Shown: piece after piece, positions 39,350-48,276 of the stretch
Layout of the letters: the number at the start of each line of letters is the position of its first letter
Numbering within the stretch: position 1 is the first letter of the stretch
Origin: Macrothele yani
Lineage: Eukaryota; Arthropoda; Arachnida; Araneae; Macrothelidae
Length of the DNA stretch: 64,000 bases
Assembly (NCBI GenBank): GCA_039090855.1
Contig: CM076999.1
Coordinates: 112,839,072 to 112,903,071, forward strand
Direction of reading: 5' to 3'
Notes under the pieces: model-generated
Database searches by the model: none
Told to the model about the DNA's origin: nothing
The model's input: the letters and a program-made list of their open reading frames with translations, nothing else
Program-made: the position numbers and the translations under genes

Positions 39350-39400
39350 TTACGCATGAATCAGTACAATTTCTGAACAGTCACATGGTTCGTTGGAGTT

Positions 39401-39747
39401 GCTGTGCAACCAGTGGTGTCATTGTTGTACTATAATAAAATGGCAATTGTACCAGAAATGTAAAATTAGTTTTTATTTTATAAACTTTATAATAAAATTT
39501 AAATGTATTTTGCTATAATACAAGTATGATCTCACACATGCATGAGATTTCATGACACTTCCACATTAATTCTGTTACGTTGCAGCTTCCATGTTGCATA
39601 ATGCCCTTGCTATGCACTTGTGTGTGACGTAAATATCCACGTCAGCATAGATAGTCGACGATTTTTTCATGATTAACGCTAAAATAAAAGAAACCAAATT
39701 ACTTCTCCGAGTGGCAATACATACGAAACGAAATATATAAAATCATC
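39401..39747. other. AT-rich spacer, nothing recognised
   Basis: This spacer lies between the degraded Tc1 end and the TRIM-like element. It contains A/T-rich runs and a short symmetric catgcatg. I see no gene, tandem repeat or transposon. Confidence 0.5.
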
Positions 39748-39909
39748 TGTTACGTGCCTCCACCGCAGGACGCACATGAGATAAAGGCAGATAGCAGCGA
39801 GAGCATACGTCCACGTAGCTCAGTTGGGAGAGCGACTTACTCCGGAGTGAGGGGACCCGGTTTCGATACTCCGGAGTGGACAAAAATGACGGGAAAATTT
39901 ACTTTGTCA
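39748..39909 (+). repeat. left terminal direct repeat (LTR-like)
   Basis: It starts tgttacgtgcctccaccgca and ends actttgtca. It is similar along its whole length to 41545-41709 with scattered substitutions and small indels. It contains the tRNA-like segment 39809-39881. Confidence 0.75.
39809..39881 (+). promoter_or_regulatory. tRNA-like segment with A/B boxes in the left terminal repeat
   Basis: A box TAGCTCAGTTGG (39816-39827) is intact. The B box region GGTTTCGATAC (39859-39869) has one extra T and a changed end. An anticodon-like hairpin cttac/gtgag with a six-base loop is still foldable. The T arm is degraded compared with the right repeat. It is not a functional tRNA gene; it is tRNA-derived promoter sequence. 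Confidence 0.7.
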
Positions 39910-39911
39910 TT

Positions 39912-41117
39912 TTGGCGCCCGAACTTCAACAGTGACCTGGCCGTTAAAGTTCTCGCAATGGTGTGATGTTCTTTTCCCACCGCGAGATAGGAAAAATAAG
40001 AGAATCCCTTCTTCCGCGCTTCGAAAAATAAATGTGTGTGATATTACATTCCACATACCTAATTGACTGGGATTTCTCCAATGTACGTTCTTCAGCGGAT
40101 GACTGCCTTATATTGGCGTCCGAACTTCAAGAATGACCTGGCCGTTAAAGTTCTCGCAATGGTGTGATGTTCTTTTCCCACCGCGAGACAGAAAAAATAA
40201 GAGAATCCCTTCTTCAGCGCTTCGAAAAATAAATGTGTGTGATATTACGTTCCACACACCAAATTGACTGGGATTTCTCCAATGTACGTTCTTCAGCGGA
40301 TGACTGCCTTATATTGGCGCCCGAACTTCAAGAATGACCTGGCCGTTAAAGTTCTCGCAATGGTGTGATGTTCTTTCCACACCGCGAGACAGAAAAAATA
40401 AGAGAATCCCTTCTTCAGCGCTTCGAAAAATAAATGTGTGTGATGTTACGTTCCACACACCAAATTGACTGGGATTTCTCCAATGTACGTTCTTCAGCGG
40501 ATGACTGCCTTATATTGGCGCCCGAACTTCAAGAATGACCTGGCCGTTCAAGATCTCGCAATGGTGTGATGTTCTTTCCACACCGCGAGACAGAAAAAAT
40601 AAGAGAATCCCTTCTTCAGCGCTTCGAAAAATAAATGTGTGTGATGTTACGTTCCACACACCAAATTGACTGGGATTTCTCCAATGTACGTTCTTCAGCG
40701 GATGACTGCCTTATATTGGCGCCCGAACTTCAAGAATGACCTGGCCGTTCAAGATCTCGCAATGGTGTGATGTTCTTTCCACACCGCGAGACAGAAAAAA
40801 TAAGAGAATCCCTTCTTCAGCGCTTCGAAAAATAAATGTGTGTGATGTTACGTTCCACAGACCAAATTGACTGGGATTTCTCCAATGTACGTTCTTCAGC
40901 GGATGACTGCCTTATATTGGCGCCCGAACTTCAAGAATGACCTGGCCGTTAAAGTTCTCGCAATGGTGTGATGTTCTTTCCACACCGCGAGACAGAAAAA
41001 AATAAGAGAATCCCTTCTTCAGCGCTTCGAAAAATAAATGTGTGTGATGTTGCATTCCACACACCAAATTGACTGGGATTTCTCCAATGTACGTTCTTCA
41101 GAGGATGACTGCCTACG
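39912..41117 (+). repeat. 201-bp tandem repeat, six copies
   Basis: Units start with ttggcg(c/t)ccgaacttca at 39912, 40113, 40314, 40515, 40716 and 40917, a period of 201 bp. Each holds the PBS-like motif, ccgcgaga(c/t)a, a purine-rich aaaaataagagaatccc, and ends with acgttcttcagcggatgact. Units 3-6 share ctttccacacc where units 1-2 have cttttcccacc, and units 4-5 share gttcaagatctcg, so the array grew by successive duplication. Confidence 0.95.
39913..39924 (+). promoter_or_regulatory. primer-binding site match to tRNA-Lys
   Basis: TGGCGCCCGAAC is complementary to the last 12 nt of tRNA-Lys, the primer used by many retroviruses and LTR elements. It starts 3 nt after the terminal repeat, the normal position. 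After 12 nt the match stops (ttcaac instead of agggac). Near-identical copies occur in every 201-bp unit. Confidence 0.6.
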
Positions 41118-41481
41118 TTCTTCAGAAGATGACTACCTACGTTCTTCAGAGGATGACTACTTACGTTCTTCAGAGGATGACTACCTACGTTCTTCAGAGG
41201 ATGACTACCTACGTTCTTCAGAGGATGACTACCTACGTTATTCAGAGTATGACTGCCAACGTTCTTCAGAAGATGACTACTTACGTTCTTCAGAGGATGA
41301 CTGCCAACGTTCTTCAGAGGGTGACTGCCTACATTCTTCAGAAGATGACTAGACTACCTACGTTCTTCAGAGGGTGACTACCTACGTTCTTCAGAGGATG
41401 ACTGCCAACGTTCTTCAGAGGATGACTGCCTACGTTCTTCAGAAGATGACTACCTACGTTCTTCAGAGGATGACTACCTAC
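41091..41481 (+). repeat. 24-bp minisatellite, about 16 copies
   Basis: The unit acgttcttcagaggatgact plus acct (or gcct, gcca, actt) is repeated about 16 times, with one short insertion near 41350. The unit is the terminal segment of the 201-bp repeat, so the minisatellite grew out of the last 201-bp copy. Because 24 is a multiple of three, long open frames with repeating (RSSEDDYL)n and (VLQRMTTY)n readings appear. They are by-products of the repeat, not genes. Confidence 0.93.
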
Positions 41482-41531
41482 AAGGACACATGGTCCCGGC
41501 TGACCCGTGGACCATGCCTCGGCCATCTTTC

Positions 41532-41542
41532 GGCGGGGGGGA
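41532..41542 (+). promoter_or_regulatory. polypurine-like tract before the right terminal repeat
   Basis: ggcggggggga lies two bases upstream of the right terminal repeat, where an LTR element primes plus-strand synthesis. It is interrupted by one C and could be chance. Confidence 0.4.
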
Positions 41543-41544
41543 TA

Positions 41545-41709
41545 TGTGACGTGCCTGCACCACAGGACGTACATCAGATAAAGGCAGATAACAGCGAGAG
41601 CATACGCCCACGTTGCTCAGTTGGGAGAGCGACGTATTCCGGAATGAGGAGACCCGGGTTCGATGCCCGGCGTGGACAAAAATGGCGGAGAATTTTACTT
41701 CGTTATGCA
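41545..41709 (+). repeat. right terminal direct repeat (LTR-like)
   Basis: It starts tgtgacgtgcctgcaccaca and ends cgttatgca. It matches 39748-39909. It contains the better-preserved tRNA-like segment. Confidence 0.75.
41606..41677 (+). promoter_or_regulatory. tRNA-like cloverleaf in the right terminal repeat
   Basis: The 72-nt segment folds like a tRNA: acceptor gcccacg/cgtggac (6 of 7 pairs), D stem gctc/gagc, T arm ccggg-ttcgatg-cccgg with a perfect 5-bp stem and 7-nt loop, and anticodon arm cgtat/atgag (4 of 5 pairs) with a six-base loop, one short. A box TTGCTCAGTTGG is at 41613-41624 and B box GGTTCGATGCC at 41657-41667. The short anticodon loop and the repeat context argue against a working tRNA. 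It is a likely Pol III promoter. Confidence 0.75.
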
Positions 41710-41789
41710 TCCCACTGCAATCATTGGAGAAATTATTATATAGAATCCCATAGCAATATAGGGTCTCACTGTTGTACTAAATCCCGGTA

Positions 41790-42262
41790 ACATATACACA
41801 TATCAGCCAAAATACTAAGATCACTTACCTAATATGACGTAGACCTCCTTTCGCAGTCTAACGAGTACTCACTCGATCAGACGTAGGTTTAACAAGACGT
41901 CAGTAGGTGTCTCTTGATGTTTTGTACGATGACTAAAAGAGAAGATCCAACAGTTTCTGTAAATTAAGTGGTCCGGGTGATGCTGCTAGTACCCGTTTCT
42001 CCAATTCAAACCACAGATGCTGGATAGGATTCATGTCGGCCAAATTTGGAGGCCATGGCAATAAATGAAATTATTCTTAATGTTCTTGGAAGCATTCCTG
42101 AACCTTTTTCACAGTGTGGCATGAAGCTTTGCCTTGTTGATAGACGCCATCTCCTACAGGGAGTACAGTGGCCATGAATGGGTGCAACTTAGCCACAATG
42201 TTCAGGTACGTGGCAGCTTTCAGAGTTCGCTGTACAAGGATAATAGGCCCCGAGAGTTTAAA
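41790..42262 (-). mobile_element. Tc1-type transposon, copy 2, left piece
   Basis: The left end (atatacacatatcagccaaa) resembles a Tc1 terminal inverted repeat. The piece encodes the C-terminal transposase on the minus strand. It is broken at about 42262 by the RTE cluster. No matching remainder follows on the far side; instead a short inverted copy of 42178-42244 lies at 49904-49972. Confidence 0.8.
41980..42240 (-). pseudogene. Tc1 transposase fragment with lost catalytic residues (copy 2)
   Basis: The minus-strand reading shows LKAATYLNIVAKLHPFMA, then YQQGKASCHTVKKVQECF, then, in another frame, HLLPWPPNLADMNPIQHLW and FELEKRV. In active relatives the residue after QQ is the second catalytic Asp and the residue after NPI is the catalytic Glu. 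Here they are G and Q, so both are lost, and at least one frameshift lies near 42070. It is a dead copy related to copy 1 but clearly diverged. Confidence 0.8.
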
Positions 42263-42287
42263 AAATATGTATGTATATATAAATATA

Positions 42288-42530
42288 TCATCAACATCAT
42301 CATCATCATTGTCAACCATTATCAATCCACTGCTGGACGAAGGTCTCCCCAAGTTTCCTCCACAACGGTCTGTCTTGTGCCAGTCTCCTCCATGTCACCC
42401 CTGCATACTTTCGAATTTCGTCCACCCATCTCCCATGTGGTCTTCTTCTGGGTCTTTTCCTGTCCCTTGGAATCCAATCTAAAATTTCGGCTGTCCATCG
42501 ATGATCTGTCCTTCTGGCAGTATGTCCAGC
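42288..42530 (-). mobile_element. RTE LINE fragment A (3' end, antisense)
   Basis: A (cat)n microsatellite (42288-42310) is followed by the reverse complement of the RTE 3' end, starting gtcaaccattatc. About 220 bp of the ORF end are present before an abrupt switch at 42530/42531 to the 5' end of a sense copy. The encoded tail corresponds to the RPHGRWVDEI region. Confidence 0.85.
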
Positions 42531-43625
42531 AAGGTCAGGTGATGCGTAACATCACAGCCTCTCCTTGACAAATGTCAACCCCGCCTTCTCGTGGTGCATC
42601 CTGTTCCTACTAAAGGGGCTCTGACGACCGCCAATAGCGGTATAACTATACCATCGGGATTAGAGGAAATTCTATCCCACACTCACCAACCCGCTTGGCC
42701 AGCGTGGTGAGTTATGGCCAAACCCCTCCAAAATGACTCCACAACTTAAATCTTGGCCCTCAGTCTCCGGCAGCTGGAATGTACCTGGCCAAGGCAGCGG
42801 CCAGTGCGACATGAAGGCAGAGGGTGCTAAGAATCCCCGGAGGACCGGACTAGGCTGCCATCTGATGCTAACCTTGGCAACGTACAATGGACGCTCCCTA
42901 TCTTCTGATTCAAGGCTTCTTCAATTGGAAGAGGAACTACAAAGGATCAAGTGGGACATCGTGGGGCTAAGTGAGGTAAGGAGAAAAGGAAAAGATCTCA
43001 TCGAACTGAAAAGTGGACATCTCTTCTACTATCGTGGGACAGATACTGGCAGAACTAGTGGTGTTGGATTTATAATAAACAAGAAACTGAAGGATAAAGT
43101 TGTAGAAGTTGAAAGTTCCTCTGACAGAGCTGCACGGCTTGTTATCCAACTCTCGAAAAGATACCAGGCTCAGATTATTCAAACTTATGCACCCACCACA
43201 AGTCATCCTGAAGAAGAAATTGAAGAATTTTATGAGGAAATTTGTCATCTAAATAATAAAGGTAAGCAGCACTTGAAAATAATTATGGGAGATTTCAATG
43301 CAAAAATAGGGCAACGGCAACAGAATGAAACTTCAGTAGGTAAATTCTGTCACGGCAACAGAAACCAGCGTGGAAATACTCTCGTTGAGTTTGCAGAGGC
43401 AGAAGGGTTTTTCATCTTGAACTCCTTCTTCAAGAAAAAGCCCCACAGGAAATGGACATGGAGACATCCAAATGGGACGACAAGTGAAATTGATTTTATT
43501 ATGTGTAACAAAAAATTCGTCATAGAAGACTGCAGTGTGCTAAACAAGTTCAACACAGGTAGTGACCATAGATTGGTAAGATGTAAGATGCACCTCAACA
43601 CTAAACTTGAACGTGGCAAGCTCAT
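42531..43625 (+). mobile_element. RTE LINE copy B/D, 5' half
   Basis: It starts aaggtcaggtgatgcgtaac, the same base at which fragment F (48314) starts, which supports this as the true 5' terminus. About 200 nt of 5' UTR precede the ORF. The half ends at ggcaagctcat. The next bases of the element (aagacaaac) are at 46215, after the antisense copy C. Halves B and D together are about 3.18 kb, a normal full length for an RTE element. Confidence 0.88.
42733..43625 (+). pseudogene. RTE endonuclease domain (5' part of ORF, copy B/D)
   Basis: The part of the ORF open before the break encodes an apurinic-like endonuclease of RTE LINEs. Motifs in order: LATYNGRSL (about residue 48), DIVGLSEVRR with the catalytic E (about 75), QTYAPT (about 150), MGDFNAKIG (about 185) and GSDHRLV with the catalytic D and H (about 276). 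All expected endonuclease residues are visible. The enzyme nicks target DNA for target-primed reverse transcription. I start at the ATG at 42733, which fragment F shares (48516). The open frame runs on past 43625 into unrelated antisense LINE sequence to 43881, but that tail is an artefact of the insertion. Confidence 0.85.
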
Positions 43626-43639
43626 CATCATCATCATTG

Positions 43640-45220
43640 TCAACCATTATCAATCCACTGCTGGACGAAGGTCTCCCCAAGTTTCCTCCACAACGGTCTG
43701 TCTTGTGCCAGTCTCCTCCATGTCACTCCCGCATATTTACGAATTTCATCCACCCATCTCCCATGTGGTCTTTTTCTGGGTGTTTTCCTGTCCCTTGGAA
43801 TCCAATCTAAAATTTCGGCTGTCCATCTATGGTCTGTCCTTCTGGCAGTATGTCCAGCCCATTGCCATTTCAGGGATTTAACTCTGATCATGATGTCTTC
43901 CACTCTCGTCATTTTTCGGATCCACGAGTTCCTCTTCTTATCTCTCCTGGTTATACCAAGCATGCACCTCTCCATGCTTCTTTGAGTTGTCTGCAGCTTT
44001 TGTATGTCTCTTTTAGTTAAGGTCCACGTCTCTGCACCATACGTAAGCACTGGAAGGATGCATTGATCAAACACTTTTCTTTTAAGACATAATGGCATAT
44101 TGCTCTTAAAAATTATGCTGTTTCTTCCAAAAGCTCTCCAGGCAAGTTTTGTACGCCGATTAATTTCTTCATCAATGTGACCCTCACTTGATATCTGCTG
44201 TCCAAGATAAACATACGTATGTGTTATCTCCAGTTTTTCTCCATCAATCGATAAATCTTCATTTCTTGTAAAAGCATTGAACATCACTTTTGTCTTCTGA
44301 AAGTTCATTTTTAATCCCACTTCTTTACTCTTGTCAGCAAGTTCCTGGATCATACTCTGCAGCTCTGATGGGGTAGTTGCAAAAATGACTACGTCATCAG
44401 CAAAACGAAGGTGGGTTAGATAATCTCCATTAATCTTTATCCCTTTGTTTTCCCAGTTCAGTGATTGAAAGACATTTTCCAATGTGGCATTAAAGAGCTT
44501 CGGAGATATGGTGTCACCTTGTCTCACTCCCTTTCCAATTTTTATGTGTGTTGTATTTTCAAACAGCCGAATCTTTGCACTTGCATTTTCATAGATGTTA
44601 TTAATAATATTAATGTATGCATCTTCAATACCGCAGGATTTCAGAGCCGTGGTAACTGCTGATGGTTTCACCGAATCAAAGGCTTTTTCATAATCGATAA
44701 AAGCCATGCACAATGGAAGTTCATATTCCCTCGCTCTTTCAATCAGTTCTCTCAGTACGTGGATATGATCTATTGTGCTGTAGCCACTCCTGAATCCAGC
44801 TTGTTCTCTCGGTTGAGCCATGTCCAGTGTTACCTTCAAGCGGTGTGAAAGAACTTTAGTGAAGATTTTATAAACCACTGATAGGAGGCTGATAGGTCTG
44901 TAGTTCCTGAGATCCTCAATGTCACCTTTTTTATGTAGCAGGATCATTGTAGCATTGTTCCAATCCTCAGGAATCTTCCCTTCATTAAGGCATCGAGTGA
45001 AAATTTGGGCGAGTACTGTTTCAATTTCTCCACTTGCTTCTTGTATGATGTCTATAGTAATTCCATCTTCTCCTGGAGCTTTCCCTCGCTTCATGTTCTT
45101 GATTGCATGAGCAACTTCTGCTGGGAGGACTGGAAGAACTCTGGTACCTTTCATGATGTCTGGAGTACATGTATCATCCCTTTCATATAATTTGGAGTAG
45201 AAATCATTCACTCTTGTCAA
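43640..45220 (-). pseudogene. RTE reverse transcriptase, long open segment (copy C)
   Basis: This segment of 526 codons is the longest open frame in the window. It carries the RT motifs RGKAPGEDGI, NYRPISLLSVVYKIFTKVL, QAGFRSGYSTIDHIHVL, MAFIDYEKAFDSV (palm A, catalytic D), GVRQGDTISPKLF, LRFADDVVIFA (catalytic FADD) and YLGQQISSEGH, plus the C-terminal VLTYGAETWTLTK and RPHGRWVDEI. It stops at WIDNG at the normal 3' end. The RT core looks intact, but upstream parts are out of frame (one-base differences near 45235 and 45450) and the 5' end is missing, so the copy is not autonomous. Confidence 0.88.
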
Positions 45221-46214
45221 AATTTCTGCCTCTATTTCTTGTTATAGAACCATCTTCTTTTCTCAGAGCCATAATCTGTTTTCTTCCCTTACTGAGATGT
45301 CCCTTTGCTATCTTAAGGCTTTGGTTGTTTTCAATTGCTTTCCTCACTAGCTCACAGTTGAATTTCCTTACGTCTTCAGTGATACTTTTTCGTGTTGTCT
45401 TGCATAGCTCTATATATTCCACTTTGGAAGTCACATCTACTTTAGTTGTCCTCATCTCTTCTTCTTTTTTGCATCAACATTTTGGTTTTTCCTGATAATT
45501 TGTTCACATGCAACTTGTTCTTAGACCCAGCTAATTTTGTTGCTGTTTCCATTAGAGCTTTGGTTACTTTTCTGTTAACTTCCGAAATATCCACTTCTTC
45601 CGATGTTAGGCCTTCTAAAGCAGAGAATCTGTTCTTCAGTTCCAACTTGAAAGTATTATGGTGTTTTTTAAGGTTGGTCATGTCAATACATTTTGTTTGT
45701 CTTATGAGCTTGCCACGTTCCAGTTTAGTGTTGAGGTGCATCTTACATCTCACCAATCTATGGTCACTACCTGTGTTGAACTTGTTCAGCACACTGCAGT
45801 CTTCGATGACGAATTTTTTGTTACACATAAAATCAATTTCACTTGTCGTCCCAATTGGATGTCTCCATGTCCATTTCCTGTGTGGCTTTTTCTTGAAAAA
45901 GGAGTTCAAGATGAAAAATCCTTCTGCCTCTGCAAACTCAACGAGAGTATTTCCACGCTGGTTTCTGTTGCCGTGACCGAATTTACCTACTGAAGTTTCA
46001 TTCTGTTGCCGTTGCCCTATTTTTGCATTGAAATCTCCCATAATTATCTTCAAGTGCTGCTTACCTTTATTATTTAGATGACGAATTTCCTCATAAAATT
46101 CTTCAATTTCTTCTTCAGGATGACTTGTGGTGGGTGCATAAGTTTGAATAATCTGAGCCTGGTATCTTCTCGATAGTTGGATAACGAGTCGTGCAGCTCT
46201 GTCAGAGGAACTTT
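45204..46214 (-). pseudogene. RTE endonuclease and linker, frameshifted (copy C)
   Basis: The minus-strand readings 46053-45442 (IIMGDFNAKIGQRQQ, then GSDHRLV) and 45455-45204 (TTKVDVTSKVEYIELCKT) are in different frames. Comparison with copy D shows a one-base excess in gaagaagagat near 45450 and another in ggcagaaat near 45235. One isoleucine codon of IDFIMCN is deleted, which keeps frame. The N-terminal ~125 residues of the domain are absent because of 5' truncation. Confidence 0.8.
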
Positions 46215-48276
46215 AAGACAAACAAAATGTATTGACATAACCAACCTTAAAAAACACCATAATACCTTCAAGTTGGAACTGAAGAACAGGTTCTCTGCTT
46301 TAGAAGGCCTAACATCGGAAGAAGTGGACATCTCTGAAGTTAACAGAAAAGTAACCAAAGCTCTTATGGAAACAGCAACAAAATTAGCTGGGTCAAAGAA
46401 CAAGTTGCATGTAAATAAATTATCAGGAAAAACGAAAATGTTGATGCAAAAAAGAAGAGAGACGAGGACAACTAAAGAAGATGTGACTTCCAAAGTGGAA
46501 TATATAGAGCTATGCAAAACAGTACGAAAAAGTATCACTGAAGACGTAAGAAAATTCAACTGTGAACTAGTGAGGAAAGCAATTGAAAACAACCAAATCC
46601 TAAATATAGCAAAGGGACATCTCAGTAAGGGAAGAAAACAGATTATGGCACTGAGAAAAGAAGATGGTTCTGTAACAAGAAATAGAGGCGAAATTTTGAC
46701 AAGAGTGAAAGATTTCTACTCCAAATTATATGAAAGGGACGATACATGCACTCCAGATATCATGAAAGATACCAGTACCAGAGTTCCTCCAGTCCTTCCA
46801 GCAGAAGTTGCACATGCAATCAAGAACATGAAGCGGGGAAAAGCTCCAGGAGAAGATGGAATTACTGTAGACATCATACAAGAAGCAAGTGGAGAAATCG
46901 AAACAGTGCTCGCCCAAATTTTCACTCGATGCCTTAATGAAGGAAAGATTCCTGAGGATTGGAACACCGCTACAATGATCCTGCTACATAAGAAAGGTGA
47001 CATTGAGGATCTCGGAAACTACAGACCTATCAGCCTCCTGTCAGTAGTTTATAAAATCTTCACTAAAGTTCTTTCACACCGCTTGAAGGTAACACTGGAC
47101 ATGGCTCAACCGAGAGAACAAGCTGGATTCAGGAGTGGCTACAGCACAATAGATCATATCCATGTGCTGAGAGAACTAATTGAAAGAGCAAGGGAATATG
47201 AACTTCCATTGTGCATGGCTTTTATCGATTATGAAAAAGCCTTTGATTCGGTGAAACCATCAGCAGTTACAATGGCTCTGAAAACCTGCGGTATTGAAGA
47301 TGCATAATATTATTAATAACATCTATGAAAATGCAAGTGCAAAGATTCGGCTGTTTGAAAATACAACACACATAAAAATTGGAAAGGGAGTGAGACAAGG
47401 TGACACCATATCTCCGAAGCTCTTTAATGCCACAGTGGAGGGTGTTTTTCAGTCACTGAGCTGGGAAAACAAGGGGATAAAGATTAATGGAGATTATCTA
47501 ACCCACCTTCGTTTTGCTGATGACGTAGTCATTTTTGCAACTAGCCCATCAGAGCTGCAGGTATGATCCAGGAACTTGCTGACAAGAGTAAAGAAGTGGG
47601 ATTAAAAATGAACTTTCAGAAGACAAAAGTGATGTTCAATGCTTTTACAAGAAATGAAGATTTATCGATTGATGGAGAAAAGCTGGAGATAACAGACACG
47701 TACGTTTATCTTGGACAGCAGATATCAAGTGAGGGTCACATGGATGAAGAAATTAATCGGCGTACAAAACTTGCCTGGAGAGCTTTTGGAAGAAACAGCA
47801 TAATTTTTAAGAGCAATATGCCATTATGTCTTAAAAGAAAAGTGTTTGATCAATGCATCCTTCCAGTGCTTACGTATGGTGCAGAGACTTGGACCTTAAC
47901 TAAAAGAGACATACAAAGGCTGCAGACAACTCAAAGAAGCATGGAGAGGTGCATACTTGGTGTAACCAGGAGAGATAAGAAGAGGAACTCGTGGATCCGA
48001 AAAATGACAAGAGTGGAAGACATCATGATCAGAGTTAAATCCCTGAAATGGCAATGGGCTGGACATACTGCCAGAAGGACAGACCATAGATGGACAGCCG
48101 AAATTTTAGATTGGATTCCAAGGGACAGGAAAACACCCAGAAAAAGACCACATGGGAGATGGGTGGATGAAATTCGTAAATATGCGGGAGTGACATGGAG
48201 GAGACTGGCACAAGACAGATCGTTGTGGAGGAAACTTGGGGAGACCTTCGTCCAGCAGTGGATTGATAATGGTTGA
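46215..48276 (+). pseudogene. RTE reverse transcriptase (3' part of ORF, copy B/D)
   Basis: It continues the endonuclease half. RT motifs RGKAPGEDGI, PISLLSVVYKIFTKVL, AFIDYEKAFDSV, GVRQGDTISPKLF, LRFADDVVIFA and the C-terminal VLTYGAETWTLTK are present. Against copy C there is a 5-bp deletion near 47306 (after GIEDA) and a 1-bp deletion near 47562 (ctgcaggtatg against ctgcagagtatg). Their sum is six, so the frame is restored and only about 85 codons are read out of frame. Joined with the 5' half, the ORF would be about 985 codons, normal for RTE. The out-of-frame stops make it non-coding. Confidence 0.85.

Larger units (their letters stand above)
762..39400 (-). mobile_element. Tc1-type DNA transposon, copy 1, split in three by nested insertions
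   Basis: Three separated pieces align in order with one Tc1/mariner-superfamily element read on the minus strand: 762-894, 2023-2454 and 39089-about 39400. The left end (acaccaatgagtcattac then attatgaccacct) resembles the terminal inverted repeat of animal Tc1 elements. The 2.0-2.45 kb piece encodes the C-terminal catalytic part of the transposase, and the 39.1-39.35 kb piece encodes sequence upstream of it. A LINE (895-2009) and a SINE-derived satellite (2455-39088) separate the pieces. The right end is badly degraded; a possible remnant of the terminal repeat (ccagtggtgtcattgttg) lies near 39410. The element is an old inactive copy and serves as the landing platform for both insertions. 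Confidence 0.8.
39748..41709 (+). mobile_element. TRIM-like LTR element with tRNA-like LTRs
   Basis: Direct repeats of 162 bp (39748-39909) and 165 bp (41545-41709) are roughly 85% alike by eye. Both begin TGT(t/g)ACGTGCC and both can be read as ending in CA. Three bases after the left repeat lies TGGCGCCCGAAC, identical to the first 12 nt of the standard tRNA-Lys primer-binding site. Just before the right repeat lies ggcggggggga, a polypurine-like tract. The interior (about 1.6 kb) is purely tandem repeats and encodes no gag or pol. These are TRIM features (small non-autonomous LTR elements). A candidate 4-bp target duplication catc occurs at 39744-39747 and 41708-41711, but it overlaps the CA end and is ambiguous. 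The alternative is two tRNA-SINE copies flanking a minisatellite. Confidence 0.6.
43626..46214 (-). mobile_element. RTE LINE copy C, antisense, inserted in copy B/D
   Basis: A 5'-truncated RTE copy, about 2.6 kb, lies in the opposite orientation to its host copy. Its 3' end with (cat)n is at 43626 and its truncated 5' end at about 46214 (sense aaagttcctctgac). The flanks ctcat and aagac are adjacent in the intact element (C itself carries the unbroken version), so insertion was precise with no visible target duplication. Confidence 0.88.

Noticed and set aside
39754..39966. 70-codon plus-strand frame
   Set aside because: It lies across the tRNA-like terminal repeat and primer-binding site, with no protein similarity recognised.
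41038..41377. Open frames with repeating RSSEDDYL and VLQRMTTY peptides
   Set aside because: They result from a 24-bp minisatellite whose period is a multiple of three. All frames stay open and none has a plausible gene context.
41606..41677. Functional tRNA gene
   Set aside because: The anticodon loop has six bases, one acceptor pair is missing, and the sequence is embedded in a direct terminal repeat present twice. It is a tRNA-derived promoter module.
39748..41709. Endogenous retrovirus
   Set aside because: The retroviral-type primer-binding site is suggestive, but there is no gag, pol or env coding sequence and the interior is only tandem repeats.
42531..42620. Definite HDV-like ribozyme call at the RTE 5' end
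   Set aside because: Stems are present, but I could not place P1, P3 and the catalytic C in the required nested pseudoknot, so it is kept only as a candidate.
42733..43881. 382-codon open frame as a complete gene
   Set aside because: The last ~85 codons read through the antisense 3' end of another RTE copy. Only the endonuclease part up to 43625 is genuine, and it belongs to a transposon.
46177..47307. 376-codon open frame starting MDNESCSS
   Set aside because: The first ~13 codons are antisense sequence of copy C. The real reading comes from the host RTE copy, entering at 46215.
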